A stretch of DNA of 63,970 bases from Pseudomonadota bacterium (GTDB lineage Bacteria; Pseudomonadota; Gammaproteobacteria; Burkholderiales; Rhodocyclaceae): positions 1 to 63,970 of the forward strand of contig JAPLQT010000059.1 in assembly GCA_026399515.1 (NCBI GenBank), read 5' to 3'. The notes below the pieces were generated by a model. That model saw only the letters and a program-made list of their open reading frames with translations. It ran no database searches and was not told the origin of the DNA. This document shows, piece after piece, positions 1-8,977 of this stretch (positions are counted from its first letter, which is position 1; every line of letters begins with the position of its first letter). A program made the translations under genes and the position numbers.

Positions 1-78
1 AAGAACGCCATGAGCGATGTACGCGCCTTTGGTGCGGATCTGCACGCCGTCATCCTGGGCTCGGTCAAGAAAGCCTGA
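1..78 (+). CDS. ExbB/TolQ/MotA proton-channel protein, C-terminal end (partial)
   Basis: The window opens inside a reading frame that ends at a TGA at 76-78; only about 25 residues are visible, ending in GSVKKA. Sequence alone is too short to identify the family. The call rests on position: it lies 34 bases upstream of two consecutive exbD genes on the same strand, where the ExbB/TolQ-type inner-membrane proton-channel subunit normally sits. Confidence 0.5.
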   Translation, partial: KNAMSDVRAFGADLHAVILGSVKKA

Positions 79-112
79 CAGACACTCACCCTGCAGCTGC
101 CAGGAAAAACCC

Positions 113-544
113 ATGTCAATGAATGTTGGCTCCTCCAGTGGCGGTGAAGACACCGTCATGTCGGCCATCAACACCACGCCCCTGGTGGACGTGATGCTGG
201 TGCTGCTGATCATCTTCCTGATCACCATCCCGGTGGTGGTGAACACGGTCAAGGTCGATCTGCCCAAGGAAACCAACGTTCCGACCGTGACCAAGCCCGA
301 GAACATCGTCATTTCCGTGAATCACGACGGAGAGATGTTCTGGGATCTGGTGCCGCTGGCCAGCAGCCAGGCCTTGTTTGACAAGCTCAAGGTCGAGGCG
401 GTGAAGATTCCCCAGCCGGAAGTGCATATCCGCGGGGACATGGACGCCAGGTACGAATTCGTCGGGCGGGTGGTATTTGCCTGCCAAAGAGCCGGTATCC
501 AGAAGGTCGGCTTCATCACCGAACCGCCGGTGCGCGGCGGCTAG
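113..544 (+). CDS. exbD: ExbD/TolR-family biopolymer transport protein (first copy)
   Basis: 143-residue protein with the ExbD layout: a short cytoplasmic N-terminus, one membrane segment at about residues 23-43 and a periplasmic domain. The helix carries the conserved Asp in the INTTPLVDVMLVLLIIF stretch, the proton-pathway residue of ExbD/TolR. ExbD works with ExbB to power TonB-dependent outer-membrane transport. I chose the ATG at 113 because it gives the family N-terminus (MSMNVG), identical to the start of the next gene; an in-frame start at 17 would add about 32 unrelated residues. It is followed 12 bases later by a second exbD, so the two look like an ancient tandem duplication. Confidence 0.9.
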   Translation: MSMNVGSSSGGEDTVMSAINTTPLVDVMLVLLIIFLITIPVVVNTVKVDLPKETNVPTVTKPENIVISVNHDGEMFWDLVPLASSQALFDKLKVEAVKIPQPEVHIRGDMDARYEFVGRVVFACQRAGIQKVGFITEPPVRGG

Positions 545-556
545 GAAGGGACTCCC

Positions 557-988
557 ATGTCAATGAACGTAGGCAGCCCGAGCAGTTCGGGCGAACCGGA
601 CCTGATGATGGACATCAACACCACGCCGCTGATCGACGTGATGCTGGTGCTCCTGATCATGCTGATCATCACCATCCCGATCCAGACCCATGCGGTGAAG
701 CTCAACATGCCGGTGGTCACGCCGCCGACGCAGCTGGAACCGCCCGTGGTGGTCAACATCGAAGTCGATTTCGACGGCACCATCTTGTGGGACGGCCAGG
801 TGGTCCAGGGCAAGCCGGATCTGGAGCAGCGCATGCGCGCCGCCGCCGCCCTGCCGACCCAGCCCGAAGTGCATCTGCGCCCCAACAAGCTGGTCAAGTA
901 CCAGCACGTCGCCATGGTCATGGCCTCGGCCCAGCGCATCGGCCTGTTGAAGATCGGCGTGGTGGGGAATGAGCAGTTCGTCAATTGA
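557..988 (+). CDS. exbD: ExbD/TolR-family biopolymer transport protein (second copy)
   Basis: 143 residues, same length and N-terminus as the preceding gene (MSMNVGS), with the signature INTTPLIDVMLVLLIM around residues 22-38 that holds the proton-pathway Asp. The periplasmic half is diverged from the first copy. ExbB-ExbD-ExbD arrangements are known in proteobacteria where the two ExbD subunits may form a mixed complex or serve different TonB proteins. A Shine-Dalgarno-like AGGAAGGGA precedes the ATG. Immediately downstream lies a decayed TPR gene rather than an intact partner. Confidence 0.9.
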   Translation: MSMNVGSPSSSGEPDLMMDINTTPLIDVMLVLLIMLIITIPIQTHAVKLNMPVVTPPTQLEPPVVVNIEVDFDGTILWDGQVVQGKPDLEQRMRAAAALPTQPEVHLRPNKLVKYQHVAMVMASAQRIGLLKIGVVGNEQFVN

Positions 989-997
989 ACCTATTGA

Positions 998-1885
998 ACC
1001 TGCATCTGCACCGCCATTCTGGCAGGAAGCTATTACCGGTCCAAGGATTACCCCGCCACGGTGAAGTGGGTGACCCGCTATTTCAAGGACGGCGGCAGCG
1101 ATCCGCAGATGCGCATGTTGTTGATTCAGCCGTATTTCCAGAACGGGGATGTCGCCAATGCGGCCACGGAAGCCGCCACCGATATCCAGGCCGATGCCAA
1201 GGCCGGCCGGACGCAGTCGGAAGACAAGCTGCTGTTGCTGGCCAGCTGCTACCTGAAACCAAACAACTCGCCTGCCTATATCGCCACCATCGAGAAGCTG
1301 CTGACCTATTATCCCAAGAAGACCCTGTGGGCCGATGTCATCTCACGGCTGAAATCCAAGTCGGGGTTCGCGGATCGCCTGGCGCTCGATTTGTATCGGC
1401 TACAGTTTGCCACCGGCAATCTTCAGAGCACAGCGGATTATACGGAGATGGCCCAACTGGCCTTGATGGCTGGGCTTCCGAATGAGGCCAAGAAGGTGGT
1501 GGACGAGGGCTATGCCAACGGCGCCCTAGGGACGGGGACGGATGTCGAGCGCCAGAAGCGGCTGAGAGACCTGATCGAGAAGAGCTTCGCCGAAAGCCTC
1601 AAGGCGCTACCCTCCGGGAAACTCGAGGAAGCGGCGAATGCGGCTTAGGATGGCAATGCCTTGGTCAAGCTGGGGCTCAATCTGGGACCGACCAAAGGAA
1701 TTCAACTGATCGAAGCCGGCATCAAGAAGGGCTCCTTGAAATATCCGGAGGATGCCAAGTTGCACCTGGGCATCTTGCTGAGCCAGGCGGGGCAAAAGGC
1801 CAAGGGGGCTCAGGTGTTGAAGACGGTTCAGGGAGACGACGGCCTGGGCGATCTGGCGAGCCTGTGGGTGCTGTATGGGCGCTGA
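998..1885 (+). pseudogene. Decayed TPR-repeat protein, 5' truncated and with an internal stop
   Basis: From about 998 an open frame without a plausible start reads like the middle of the intact TPR protein encoded at 4159-5394: GSYYRSKDYPATV here matches GSYYRAKNYPQTI there. Alignable residues continue for about 190 codons, reach a TAG at 1646-1648, and then go on in the same frame (DGNALVKLGL and onward) to 1885, matching the intact copy to its end (LGDLASLW versus LRDLARLW). The N-terminal third, including the signal peptide, is missing. It abuts the second exbD gene with no promoter. I read it as the remnant of the TPR protein that belongs with this ExbB-ExbD-ExbD cluster; a translated start at the GTG at 1061 is possible but would give a fragment. 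Confidence 0.75.
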
Positions 1886-1901
1886 GGAAGTGGCTCGGCG
1901 A

Positions 1902-2882
1902 TTACTGTGGACGGCGGGTACTCGATCCACGTGCGATATGCTGAATCTCTTCCAGCAGTTCCAGCGCGCGGCGGGCGTCGGTGATGGTGACATGCGGTGT
2001 TACCCCGGTGCTCACCACCTCGGCGAAATGACGTAGCTGCCCTGCATAGCCCGTGAGGACCAGAGAATGGTTGCGGTCTACGGGTACCGTGAAGTTGGGC
2101 TCCCAGATTTCGCCCGGCCCTTCTTCGGACCGGTAGCAATAGCGTATGACATTGTCCACGGTGATCGCATGGCCCTCGCCGGTGATCTCGACGGACTCGT
2201 TGTGTTGACGCCATGACTGGGTATTGCCGAACTGTAGCAAACCGATGGCGCCGCTGGCGAAGCGCAGTGTGACGCCGTAACTCCACTGTCCATCGGCCAG
2301 GTCGGCCCGCTCCACCTGTAGTAGCGTGATTTCGCCCATGAAATGGCGGGCCAGGTCGATCATGTGGATGGGGTTGTCCACCAGGTAGCTGCTCTCGTCA
2401 GGGTAGTAGCCGCTGCCCATCATGAACTTGCCGAAGAACGAGGTGGCTCGGCCGAATGTGGGCCGGTTGATGGCGACTCGTGCCATTTCGTAGGCGGTCG
2501 CAAAACGCTTGTTGAAACCGACCTGAAGCGGCTTTCCGGCCTGCCGCGCAGCCTGCTCAAGGAGCTTGGCCTCGGCGACCGTCGCCGCGGCAGGCTTCTC
2601 GCTCCATACCGGCAGCCCGCAAGCCAGTATGTCACCCAGTACGCGCAGATATTCCGGAACCGCGACGACGACGATGCAGGCGTCGAGTTGCCCGGCTTCG
2701 GCGGCCAGCATCTGCTCGTGACTGGTGTAGTGAGTTGCAGGTTGCGGTGTGGACAGCGGATGGCGCGAACAGGTGGCCACCACGTCGATGGGCGCGAACC
2801 GCAAGGCGGGCTGGATGATTGCTTGTCCGTGACGGCCGGACCCGATCAGCCCGACGCGGATGCGCCTGAGTGGGCTGCTCAC
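1902..2882 (-). CDS. Gfo/Idh/MocA-family NAD(P)-dependent oxidoreductase
   Basis: 326 residues with an N-terminal Rossmann fold (GLIGSGRHG at residues 11-19) and the family EKP motif at residues 95-97, where Lys is the usual catalytic/cofactor-contacting residue. The C-terminal half is the alpha/beta substrate domain typical of sugar or inositol dehydrogenases. It starts at a GTG that overlaps the stop of the upstream dipeptidase gene (GTGA), so the two are translationally coupled. Members act on sugars, polyols or cyclic compounds; the substrate cannot be told from sequence. It ends 16 bases from the decayed TPR gene on the other strand. Confidence 0.85.
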   Translation of the reverse strand: MSSPLRRIRVGLIGSGRHGQAIIQPALRFAPIDVVATCSRHPLSTPQPATHYTSHEQMLAAEAGQLDACIVVVAVPEYLRVLGDILACGLPVWSEKPAAATVAEAKLLEQAARQAGKPLQVGFNKRFATAYEMARVAINRPTFGRATSFFGKFMMGSGYYPDESSYLVDNPIHMIDLARHFMGEITLLQVERADLADGQWSYGVTLRFASGAIGLLQFGNTQSWRQHNESVEITGEGHAITVDNVIRYCYRSEEGPGEIWEPNFTVPVDRNHSLVLTGYAGQLRHFAEVVSTGVTPHVTITDARRALELLEEIQHIARGSSTRRPQ

Positions 2883-3856
2883 CAGACTTGCTCGTACAGA
2901 CGCAGCCAGTTGCCGCCGATGATCTTCCTGACGTCTTCGGGCTTGTAGCCGCGGCCCAACAAACCTTCGGTGACCTTGGGCATCGCGGTGACCGACTCGA
3001 AGCCGACCGTGAGCGGCATCGCGGCATAAGCCGCCACGGCTGCGGGCGGCAGGTCGCGCACCGAGGCTTCGAGCACTGCCTTGGGCATGTCTTCCATGAA
3101 ATCGGGCCCCAACGCCACGTGATCGAGGCCGACCCGCTCCACCAGATCGTCGATTGCGGAAAGATAATCCGCCAACGTCGCCGGCATGGTTGAGGCAATC
3201 AGGACCGGCACTGCGACTGCGCCGATGACGCCCCCTCTTGCGGCGCAGGCCTTCAGTGCCTCATCGCTTTTATTGCGCGGGGATGCCACAAATGCGGCAG
3301 CGTTGGCATGGGTGAGGGCAACCGGTTTGGTCGATGCATCAATGGCCTCCAGCGTAGTGCGCGGTCCACAATGCGACAAGTCGAGCAGGATGCCCAAGCG
3401 GTTCATCTCGGCGATCACCTCGCGCCCGAAGCCGGTCAGCCCTTTGTCCTCAGGCGCCTGGCAGCCGTAACCGCTGGGGTTGGCAGAGTTGTAGGTGAGT
3501 TGCATGACGCGCACGCCGAGCCGATGATAGTCCTCCAGCTGATGCAGCTTGCCCTCAATCGGAGAGGTGTCCTGGAAGCCGAAGATGACGCCGACACGAT
3601 TGCTGATCTTCGCTTGGTGGATGTTCGCCACGGAAAGAACCTGGACAGCAAGTTCCCTGTGGTGCTCCAGGTTCTTGTAGACCCCGCCGATCAGGTTCAG
3701 GGTTTCCGCCCACCCCTGCCATGCGGCCAGGGTGGCATTGACAGCTGTTACACCGCCCTGATGCAGGCGGCGGAGGGTGGGGGGCTCGAGAAACCAGCTG
3801 GCATTGAGACCATCCACGACGATGTTGTCGTGATGAAATGTGCGCGCATCCGTCAT
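2879..3856 (-). CDS. Membrane-dipeptidase-like protein (peptidase M19 family), atypical metal site
   Basis: 325 residues with the amidohydrolase-type barrel of renal/membrane dipeptidase: Glu101 in SPIEG, His162 in DLSHCG, His183 in THAN and Asp252 in LGPDF fit the family's metal and catalytic positions. The usual N-terminal His-x-Asp pair (DGHND in classic members) is here DGLNA at residues 15-19, so two metal ligands are absent. Such divergent M19 relatives occur in proteobacterial catabolic clusters and are of unknown substrate. It is the upstream partner of the Gfo/Idh gene (4-base overlap) and lies 72 bases after a truncated SnoaL-like gene, probably in one operon. Confidence 0.8.
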   Translation of the reverse strand: MTDARTFHHDNIVVDGLNASWFLEPPTLRRLHQGGVTAVNATLAAWQGWAETLNLIGGVYKNLEHHRELAVQVLSVANIHQAKISNRVGVIFGFQDTSPIEGKLHQLEDYHRLGVRVMQLTYNSANPSGYGCQAPEDKGLTGFGREVIAEMNRLGILLDLSHCGPRTTLEAIDASTKPVALTHANAAAFVASPRNKSDEALKACAARGGVIGAVAVPVLIASTMPATLADYLSAIDDLVERVGLDHVALGPDFMEDMPKAVLEASVRDLPPAAVAAYAAMPLTVGFESVTAMPKVTEGLLGRGYKPEDVRKIIGGNWLRLYEQVW

Positions 3857-3928
3857 ACCTTGTGACTCCTTGAAATATTTCCGCTCATGAATGGCCGTTG
3901 AGCCGCCACGCGACGCCCGTGATACGGG

Positions 3929-4162
3929 TCATGCGCCGCTTGCTCCGTCGCCCCAGAAGTGGCGCACCGCAAAGCCCGGCTTTTCCATATTGTCCAGCGC
4001 CCACTTGAAACCGCGTCGTATTGCAACGGCGCCCTTCATTTCCGCGATCGGGTAGTGCGGGTCAAAGACCACCGCGTCGGCGCCGAAGCAGTCCATGACC
4101 GCTTCGAGGTCTCGCTTGGTGAAGGCGCCCAGGAGTCCTTCCAGGAGTGCGCGGTGGCTCAT
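3929..4162 (-). pseudogene. SnoaL/NTF2-like protein, apparently truncated
   Basis: 77 codons beginning at an ATG that overlaps the stop of the upstream TPR gene by four bases. The start resembles SnoaL-like NTF2-fold proteins (LLEGLLGAFTKRDLEAVMDCF, then DPHYP and RRGF), which are usually 110-150 residues. The frame stops after RHFWGDGASGA, in the middle of the expected beta-sheet, and I see no continuation of the fold in other frames before 3856. It is therefore probably a 3'-truncated remnant, though a short functional product cannot be excluded. SnoaL-like proteins are often isomerases, hydratases or binding proteins; none can be assigned here. Confidence 0.55.
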
Positions 4163-5394
4163 GGTCGCGTCAGTATCGACCAGAGGCGGGCGAGGTCGCG
4201 CAGGCCTTCAGGACCGTCAGCTTTGTCGAAAGCTGTGCGTGCCAGGTCCTTCTTGCCTGCAGCGAGATAAGTTTCGCCCAGATGCAGCCAGGCGTCAGCG
4301 GGTCGTTTCAGGCCGCCCTTGGCGACGGCCTGCTCCATCATTGCCAGCCCCAACTCCGCCTGGCCGGCCGTCGCCAGCGCATGGCCATCGGCGAACATGG
4401 TGTTGCTCTCATTGCGATGCGAATCCTTGCCCTGGTTCCCGGTCTGTTGCTTTGCGTCGGCCAAAGCCTGACGGTTCGCCAGATCCCTTAACTGCTTTTG
4501 CTTTGAACCGTCGCTGCCTTGACCCAGCACGCCCTTGGCAAAGCCCTCCTCGAGCACTGCCACTGCTTCCGCCGGCAAGCCCGCCTGCAGCGCCAATTGC
4601 CCCAGGTAGGCGTAATCGTCCGCGTCCGTCAGGGCGCCGGTCGCCCGTTGCAAACGCAATACGTCGAGTGTCAGCCGCTCGGCGAATCCCGGTTGTTTCT
4701 GCAGGCGTATCGCCAGTTCCAACCAGTGTTGCGGTTTTGGAAAATGCGCGACCAGACGTTCCAGGGCATTGGCATATCCCGTCTGGTTCTTTAGCTGCAG
4801 ATGGCAACTCGCCAGCAACTGGAGTTGCGCTTCCTCCGGCTTGCGGCCGGCCTGCTCGTCGGCATCCAGATCGGCGGTCAGCTCAGTCGCCGCGGTCGCG
4901 AAATCGCCGCTGGCATAGCGCGCCTGAATCACGGCGCTGCGAATTTTCGGATTGCTGCCGCCTTGCTGGAAGTAGCGCTGGGCGGCAGCGATGGTTTGCG
5001 GATAATTCTTGGCGCGGTAGTAGCTGCCAACTAGGGCTTCAAGGATGGTCGCCTGCTCCGCCGCCGGCAACCGGCCTGAAGCCAACACCGCTTCAAAGGA
5101 GCGGACTGCCACATCGATCTCGCCGGCACCGGCCGCTGCCGCGCCGCGCAGACGGTCCAGGATGAACAATTCGTAGGGAGTCTTGCCGGTGCTCGCGTCT
5201 GCCTCGGCGATGCGCGCCAGCGCCTCCTTGTGCTGGCCTGTCTTGAGAAGGTCCTGGATCAGCAGCAAGGTCTTTCCCAGTTCCGGCCGGATCCCCTCGG
5301 CCCCTTGGGCGACGGCTTCCGGAACGTTCCCTGTCAGCGCGCCGAGGCACAACAGTAACTGGAACAGACGAAGTAAGGCGTATTTGACTTGCAC
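4159..5394 (-). CDS. Secreted TPR-repeat protein (periplasmic), paralogue of the 998-1885 remnant
   Basis: 411 residues beginning at a GTG, with a signal peptide of about 29 residues (hydrophobic FQLLLCLGALTG, cleavage near AVAQ). The rest is helical with repeated TPR-like units (for example YFQQGGSNPKIRSAVIQARYA and the LHLGETYLAAGKKDLARTAF unit near the end). Such proteins are commonly encoded next to ExbB-ExbD-ExbD genes and may link TonB complexes to the periplasm; this is context, not proof. It is the first gene of a reverse operon (TPR, SnoaL-like, M19, Gfo/Idh). A damaged paralogue lies 2.3 kb away in the opposite orientation, downstream of exbD. Confidence 0.75.
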   Translation of the reverse strand: MQVKYALLRLFQLLLCLGALTGNVPEAVAQGAEGIRPELGKTLLLIQDLLKTGQHKEALARIAEADASTGKTPYELFILDRLRGAAAAGAGEIDVAVRSFEAVLASGRLPAAEQATILEALVGSYYRAKNYPQTIAAAQRYFQQGGSNPKIRSAVIQARYASGDFATAATELTADLDADEQAGRKPEEAQLQLLASCHLQLKNQTGYANALERLVAHFPKPQHWLELAIRLQKQPGFAERLTLDVLRLQRATGALTDADDYAYLGQLALQAGLPAEAVAVLEEGFAKGVLGQGSDGSKQKQLRDLANRQALADAKQQTGNQGKDSHRNESNTMFADGHALATAGQAELGLAMMEQAVAKGGLKRPADAWLHLGETYLAAGKKDLARTAFDKADGPEGLRDLARLWSILTRP

Positions 5395-5460
5395 CGGGGA
5401 AGGTCCTTTCAGATTGCGTCGCCGCTCAACTGGCGGTCGGCGAATTGATGCAAAGATGGA

Positions 5461-6744
5461 CTAGACGATGCCGCCGCCACCGCCGCGTGCCGCGGGACGC
5501 GCGGCAGCGCAGGCCTGGCGATAGCCGCTGGCGCGGTAGGCGCCGAGCGGGTCGATGGCAGCGTCGTTCAGCAGCCGGGCCTTGGCCAGGATCGGCGACA
5601 CATCGGTGATGAAGGCGGCCTTCAGCGCCTGGGAGGCCATCAGCGCATCATTGTTGGTTTGAAATTCGGCCAGGGCCTCGCGGTCGACCAGCAATGCCTG
5701 CGCCTGTGCCCGCTGCAATTCGATCGTGCTTGAGATCAGGCTCTCGACAGGGTCGGTGATGTTGTGGGACTGGTCCAGCATGTGCGCCAGCGAAGGGTTC
5801 GACGCCTGACGCCGTTCGGCATCGATCAGCTCGTTGAACACCAGAAACAGGCGGTAGGGGTTGATCGAGCCGGTATCCAGGTCGTCGTCGCCGTAGCGCG
5901 AGTCGTTGAAGTGGAAACCTCCGAGGCGGCCGGCGTGGATCAACCGCGCCACGATCATTTCAATGTTGACGTTGGGCGCGTGGTGCCCCAGGTCGACCAG
6001 GCACAGGGCTTTGGGGCCCAGCGCCTGCGCGGCCATCAGCGAGCTGCCCCAGTCCTGGATGACGGTGGCGTAAAAGGCCGGCTCGTACATCTTGTGCTCG
6101 ATGAGCATGCACCAGTCGTCGGGCAGGGCCGCGTAGATTTGCGCGGCAGATTCCAGGTAGCGTTCGAACGCGCGGGCGGTATGCTGCTGGCCGGGGAAAT
6201 TGGCGCCGTCGCCGATCCACACCGTGAGCGCACGGGACCCGAGCACTTTGCCCATGCGGATGCAGTCGAGGTTATGGGCCACGGCCTGGGCGCGCACCGC
6301 CGCGTCGGTGTGGGTGAGGCTGCCGTACTTGTAGGAATGTTCCTGTCCGGGTTGGTCCTGGAAGGTGTTGGAATTGACTGGGGCGAATTTCAGGCCGAGT
6401 TCGTCGGCGCGCGCCTTCAATGCGGGCAGATCATCTGGCTGGTCCCAAGGGAAATGGAGTGAAACCTCGTCGGTGGCGCCGGTCAGGCGATGGATGGCGG
6501 CGCAATCCTCAAGCTTGTCGAATACGTCGCGGGGCTCGCCCGGTCCGGGATAGCGGGCAAAGCGGGTGCCGCCGGTGCCGACTGCCCACGACGGCAGGGC
6601 GACGCGGAAGCGTGCGACGTCTTCGGCGATCCGGTCGATGTCGATGCCGCGGCGGCGCAATTGCCGTCCCAGCGTTTCGTAGTCGTGTTCATGGTCGGCG
6701 GCGCGTGACGTGTTGTTTGCGACGACAAAATCCTGGCTGACCAT
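5461..6744 (-). CDS. rhaI: L-rhamnose isomerase (Pseudomonas/RhaI type)
   Basis: 427 residues, matching the length of the Pseudomonas stutzeri type L-rhamnose isomerase (about 430), which converts L-rhamnose to L-rhamnulose. Metal and catalytic motifs are all present: Glu216 in LIEHK, Asp251 and His254 in VDLGHH, His278 in GGFHFND, and the GDDDLD stretch at 285-290. I chose the ATG at 6744 because GAGGAGCAGCT lies directly upstream; an in-frame start further upstream lacks a ribosome site and would overlap the previous gene. It follows the aldolase/dehydrogenase gene by 25 bases on the same strand, forming a two-gene operon. The enzyme family is known to accept other deoxy- and aldose sugars too. 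Confidence 0.93.
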   Translation of the reverse strand: MVSQDFVVANNTSRAADHEHDYETLGRQLRRRGIDIDRIAEDVARFRVALPSWAVGTGGTRFARYPGPGEPRDVFDKLEDCAAIHRLTGATDEVSLHFPWDQPDDLPALKARADELGLKFAPVNSNTFQDQPGQEHSYKYGSLTHTDAAVRAQAVAHNLDCIRMGKVLGSRALTVWIGDGANFPGQQHTARAFERYLESAAQIYAALPDDWCMLIEHKMYEPAFYATVIQDWGSSLMAAQALGPKALCLVDLGHHAPNVNIEMIVARLIHAGRLGGFHFNDSRYGDDDLDTGSINPYRLFLVFNELIDAERRQASNPSLAHMLDQSHNITDPVESLISSTIELQRAQAQALLVDREALAEFQTNNDALMASQALKAAFITDVSPILAKARLLNDAAIDPLGAYRASGYRQACAAARPAARGGGGGIV

Positions 6745-6769
6745 AGCTGCTCCTCGACTAGTTGGTGGG

Positions 6770-8884
6770 TTAGCGGGTGAATGCTGCGGCGTTGCCGGCA
6801 TCCACGTTGATGATGTTGCCGGTTGATTTGTCCGAGCGCGACGACACAAAAAATGCGATGGCTTCGGCCACGTCCTCGGGGAAGACGCTGCGCTTCAGCA
6901 GGCTGCGGTTCCGGTAGATGGCTTCCAGATCATCAGGCGTGGTGTTGTACTGCTGGGCGCGCTGGTCTGCCCATTCACCCTGCCAGATGTGCGAGCCGCG
7001 CAGTACAGCGTCGGGATTGACCACGTTGACGCGGATTCCCATCGGCGCGCCTTCGAGGGCGAGGCAGCGGGCAAGATGCAATTCCGATGCCTTGGCGGTG
7101 CAGTAGGCAGCCGCACCTGGCGATGCGGCGAGAGCGTTCTTCGAGCCGACGAAGACCAGGGCGCCGCCCAGGCCCTGCGTCTTGAGCACGCGCACAGCCT
7201 CGCGGCTGACCAGGAAATAGCCGGTCGAGAGGATGTCCATGTTGCGTTGCCAGAGTTCCAGGCTCGTGTCCTCGATGGGCGCGGCCGAGGCGATGCCGGC
7301 ATTCGAGACGCAGATGTCCAGTCCGCCATACAGCCAGTTGGTGTCCTGGAATGCCTTGATGATCGATGCTTCGTCGGTAACGTCGTGCCAGAGGGCCTGG
7401 ACGTTGTCTCTACCGGCGCCTCCGGAAAGCTCCTTGCGCACTTCTTCCAGCGCTTCGCGGTCGATGTCGCAGAGGACGACACAGGCACCCTCGTCCATCA
7501 ACCGCATGGCGGTGGCCTTGCCGATGCCGCCGCCCGCGCCGGTGATCAGGGCGATGCGCCCCGCCAGCGCTTTCGGCTTGGGCATGCGCTGGAGCTTGGC
7601 TTCCTCGAGGAGCCAGTATTCGATGTCGAAGGCTGCCTGTTCCGGCAGGCCGCGGTAGGTGGATACCCGCGACGATTCGCGCATCACATTGATGGCGTTG
7701 ACATAGAACTCGCCGGAGATGCGCGCCGTGGCCTTGTCGTTGGCGAAGGTGATCATGCCGACGCCGGGAATCAGATAGACCACCGCGTTCGGGTCGCGCA
7801 TCGGCGGCGAATCGGCGTGCTTGCAGCGCTCGTAGTAGGCCTGGTAGCCGGCGCGATAGGCTTCCACGGCCGGCGCCAGCCTGGGCAGCAGGGCCTCCGG
7901 CGTCTCGGTCGACGGGTCGAAGTCCAGCACCAGGGGGCAGATCTTGGTGCGCAGAAAATGGTCGGGGCAGGATGTGCCGAGCGCGGCCAGAGGCTTCAGC
8001 GCTTCCCGGGAAACGAACTCGAGGACCGCCGGGCTGTCATCGAAATGGCCGACCTTGGGGATGGTTTTCGAAATCAGCCCGCGGATGTGCGGCATCACGG
8101 CTGCCGCGATTTCCCGGCGTTTTTCCGGCGCCACCACTGATACGTTGACGGCCCCGAAAGGATGCTTGGCGCCATGCTGGTCGGCAAGCCAGGCAATCGC
8201 CCGGTTGATGACGCCGAGGGTGGTTTCGTAGCACTCCTTCTGGGTGTCTCCCCAGGTGAACAGTCCGTGGGCCTCGAGGATCAGGCCCTTGGCTTGCGGG
8301 TTCTCCCGGGCGAAGTTCTGCAGGCGCACACCGAGCTCGAAGCCGGGGCGCACCCAGGGCAGCCAGCCGATCTCGTCGCCGTAGATTTTTCGCGTGAGTT
8401 CCCGGCTTTCGGCCGAGGCAGCGATGGCAATCACTGCGTCCGGATGCATGTGGTCGACGTGCAACTTGTCGAGCAGTCCGTGCAGCGGCGTATCGATACT
8501 CGCGGCCCGCGGATTGAGGTCGTGCGTGCAATGGGGATACAGTCCGACCATCTCGTCCTCGAACTTCTGGCCACGGTAGAGCGCCTGCAGGGAACGCAGC
8601 TTCTCCATGTTCAGGGTGGCGAAGCCGTCGAGGCCCATAGTGCCGATGTCACCGCCGGAGCCCTTGACCCAGAGTACCGACACCGGCTGCCGGGTCAGCG
8701 GATCGGACATGGAGATCTTGGAAGAGGTGTTGCCACCACCGTAATTGGTGATGCGCTTGTCGGAACCGAGGAGGTTCGAGCGGTAGCACAGGACTTCCTG
8801 CTCGGAGAGGCGGGACGCGTGCGCAGCATCCCACTTGTTTTCCAGCAACAAGGCGTTTTCGACGGAGGGGGGCATGGTTTCCAT
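6770..8884 (-). CDS. rhaD: Bifunctional rhamnulose-1-phosphate aldolase / short-chain dehydrogenase
   Basis: 704 residues with two domains. The N-terminal part is a class II aldolase (zinc His-x-His in DHMHPDA and a third His in EAHGLF). From about residue 440 there is an SDR with the nucleotide motif TGAGGGIG and the Tyr-x3-Lys site YCTAK. This fusion is known from rhamnose clusters of alpha- and betaproteobacteria: the aldolase splits rhamnulose-1-phosphate into DHAP and L-lactaldehyde and the dehydrogenase oxidises the lactaldehyde. The ATG at 8884 has AAGGACGCTCC before it; an upstream in-frame start would run into the divergent promoter region. First gene of the operon with rhaI. Confidence 0.9.
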   Translation of the reverse strand: METMPPSVENALLLENKWDAAHASRLSEQEVLCYRSNLLGSDKRITNYGGGNTSSKISMSDPLTRQPVSVLWVKGSGGDIGTMGLDGFATLNMEKLRSLQALYRGQKFEDEMVGLYPHCTHDLNPRAASIDTPLHGLLDKLHVDHMHPDAVIAIAASAESRELTRKIYGDEIGWLPWVRPGFELGVRLQNFARENPQAKGLILEAHGLFTWGDTQKECYETTLGVINRAIAWLADQHGAKHPFGAVNVSVVAPEKRREIAAAVMPHIRGLISKTIPKVGHFDDSPAVLEFVSREALKPLAALGTSCPDHFLRTKICPLVLDFDPSTETPEALLPRLAPAVEAYRAGYQAYYERCKHADSPPMRDPNAVVYLIPGVGMITFANDKATARISGEFYVNAINVMRESSRVSTYRGLPEQAAFDIEYWLLEEAKLQRMPKPKALAGRIALITGAGGGIGKATAMRLMDEGACVVLCDIDREALEEVRKELSGGAGRDNVQALWHDVTDEASIIKAFQDTNWLYGGLDICVSNAGIASAAPIEDTSLELWQRNMDILSTGYFLVSREAVRVLKTQGLGGALVFVGSKNALAASPGAAAYCTAKASELHLARCLALEGAPMGIRVNVVNPDAVLRGSHIWQGEWADQRAQQYNTTPDDLEAIYRNRSLLKRSVFPEDVAEAIAFFVSSRSDKSTGNIINVDAGNAAAFTR

Positions 8885-8948
8885 GGAGCGTCCTTGGCAG
8901 CGCGGTCGGCGAAGAATAGACTGGTCGAAATATAGCAATAATGCGCAT

Positions 8949-8977
8949 ATACGGTCAAGTGCAATCATTTATACTCA
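8949..8977. promoter_or_regulatory. Candidate DeoR-family operator (direct repeats) in the rhaD/deoR divergent region
   Basis: The 181-base gap between rhaD (start 8884, reverse) and the deoR gene (start 9066, forward) contains ATACGGTCA at 8949-8957 and ATACTCA at 8971-8977, spaced 22 bases, about two helical turns. The same word, AAATACGATCA, occurs twice at 12325-12355 upstream of the next sugar gene. The repetition in exactly the two intergenic regions of the sugar island suggests the local DeoR protein binds here; no experiment supports it. Confidence 0.45.

Noticed and set aside
1646-1648. In-frame TAG in the TPR remnant as a possible pyrrolysine codon, given the methyltransferase operon in the window
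   Set aside because: The gene also lacks its 5' third, is not a methyltransferase, and no pyrrolysine genes are present. A nonsense mutation in a dying gene is the simpler reading.
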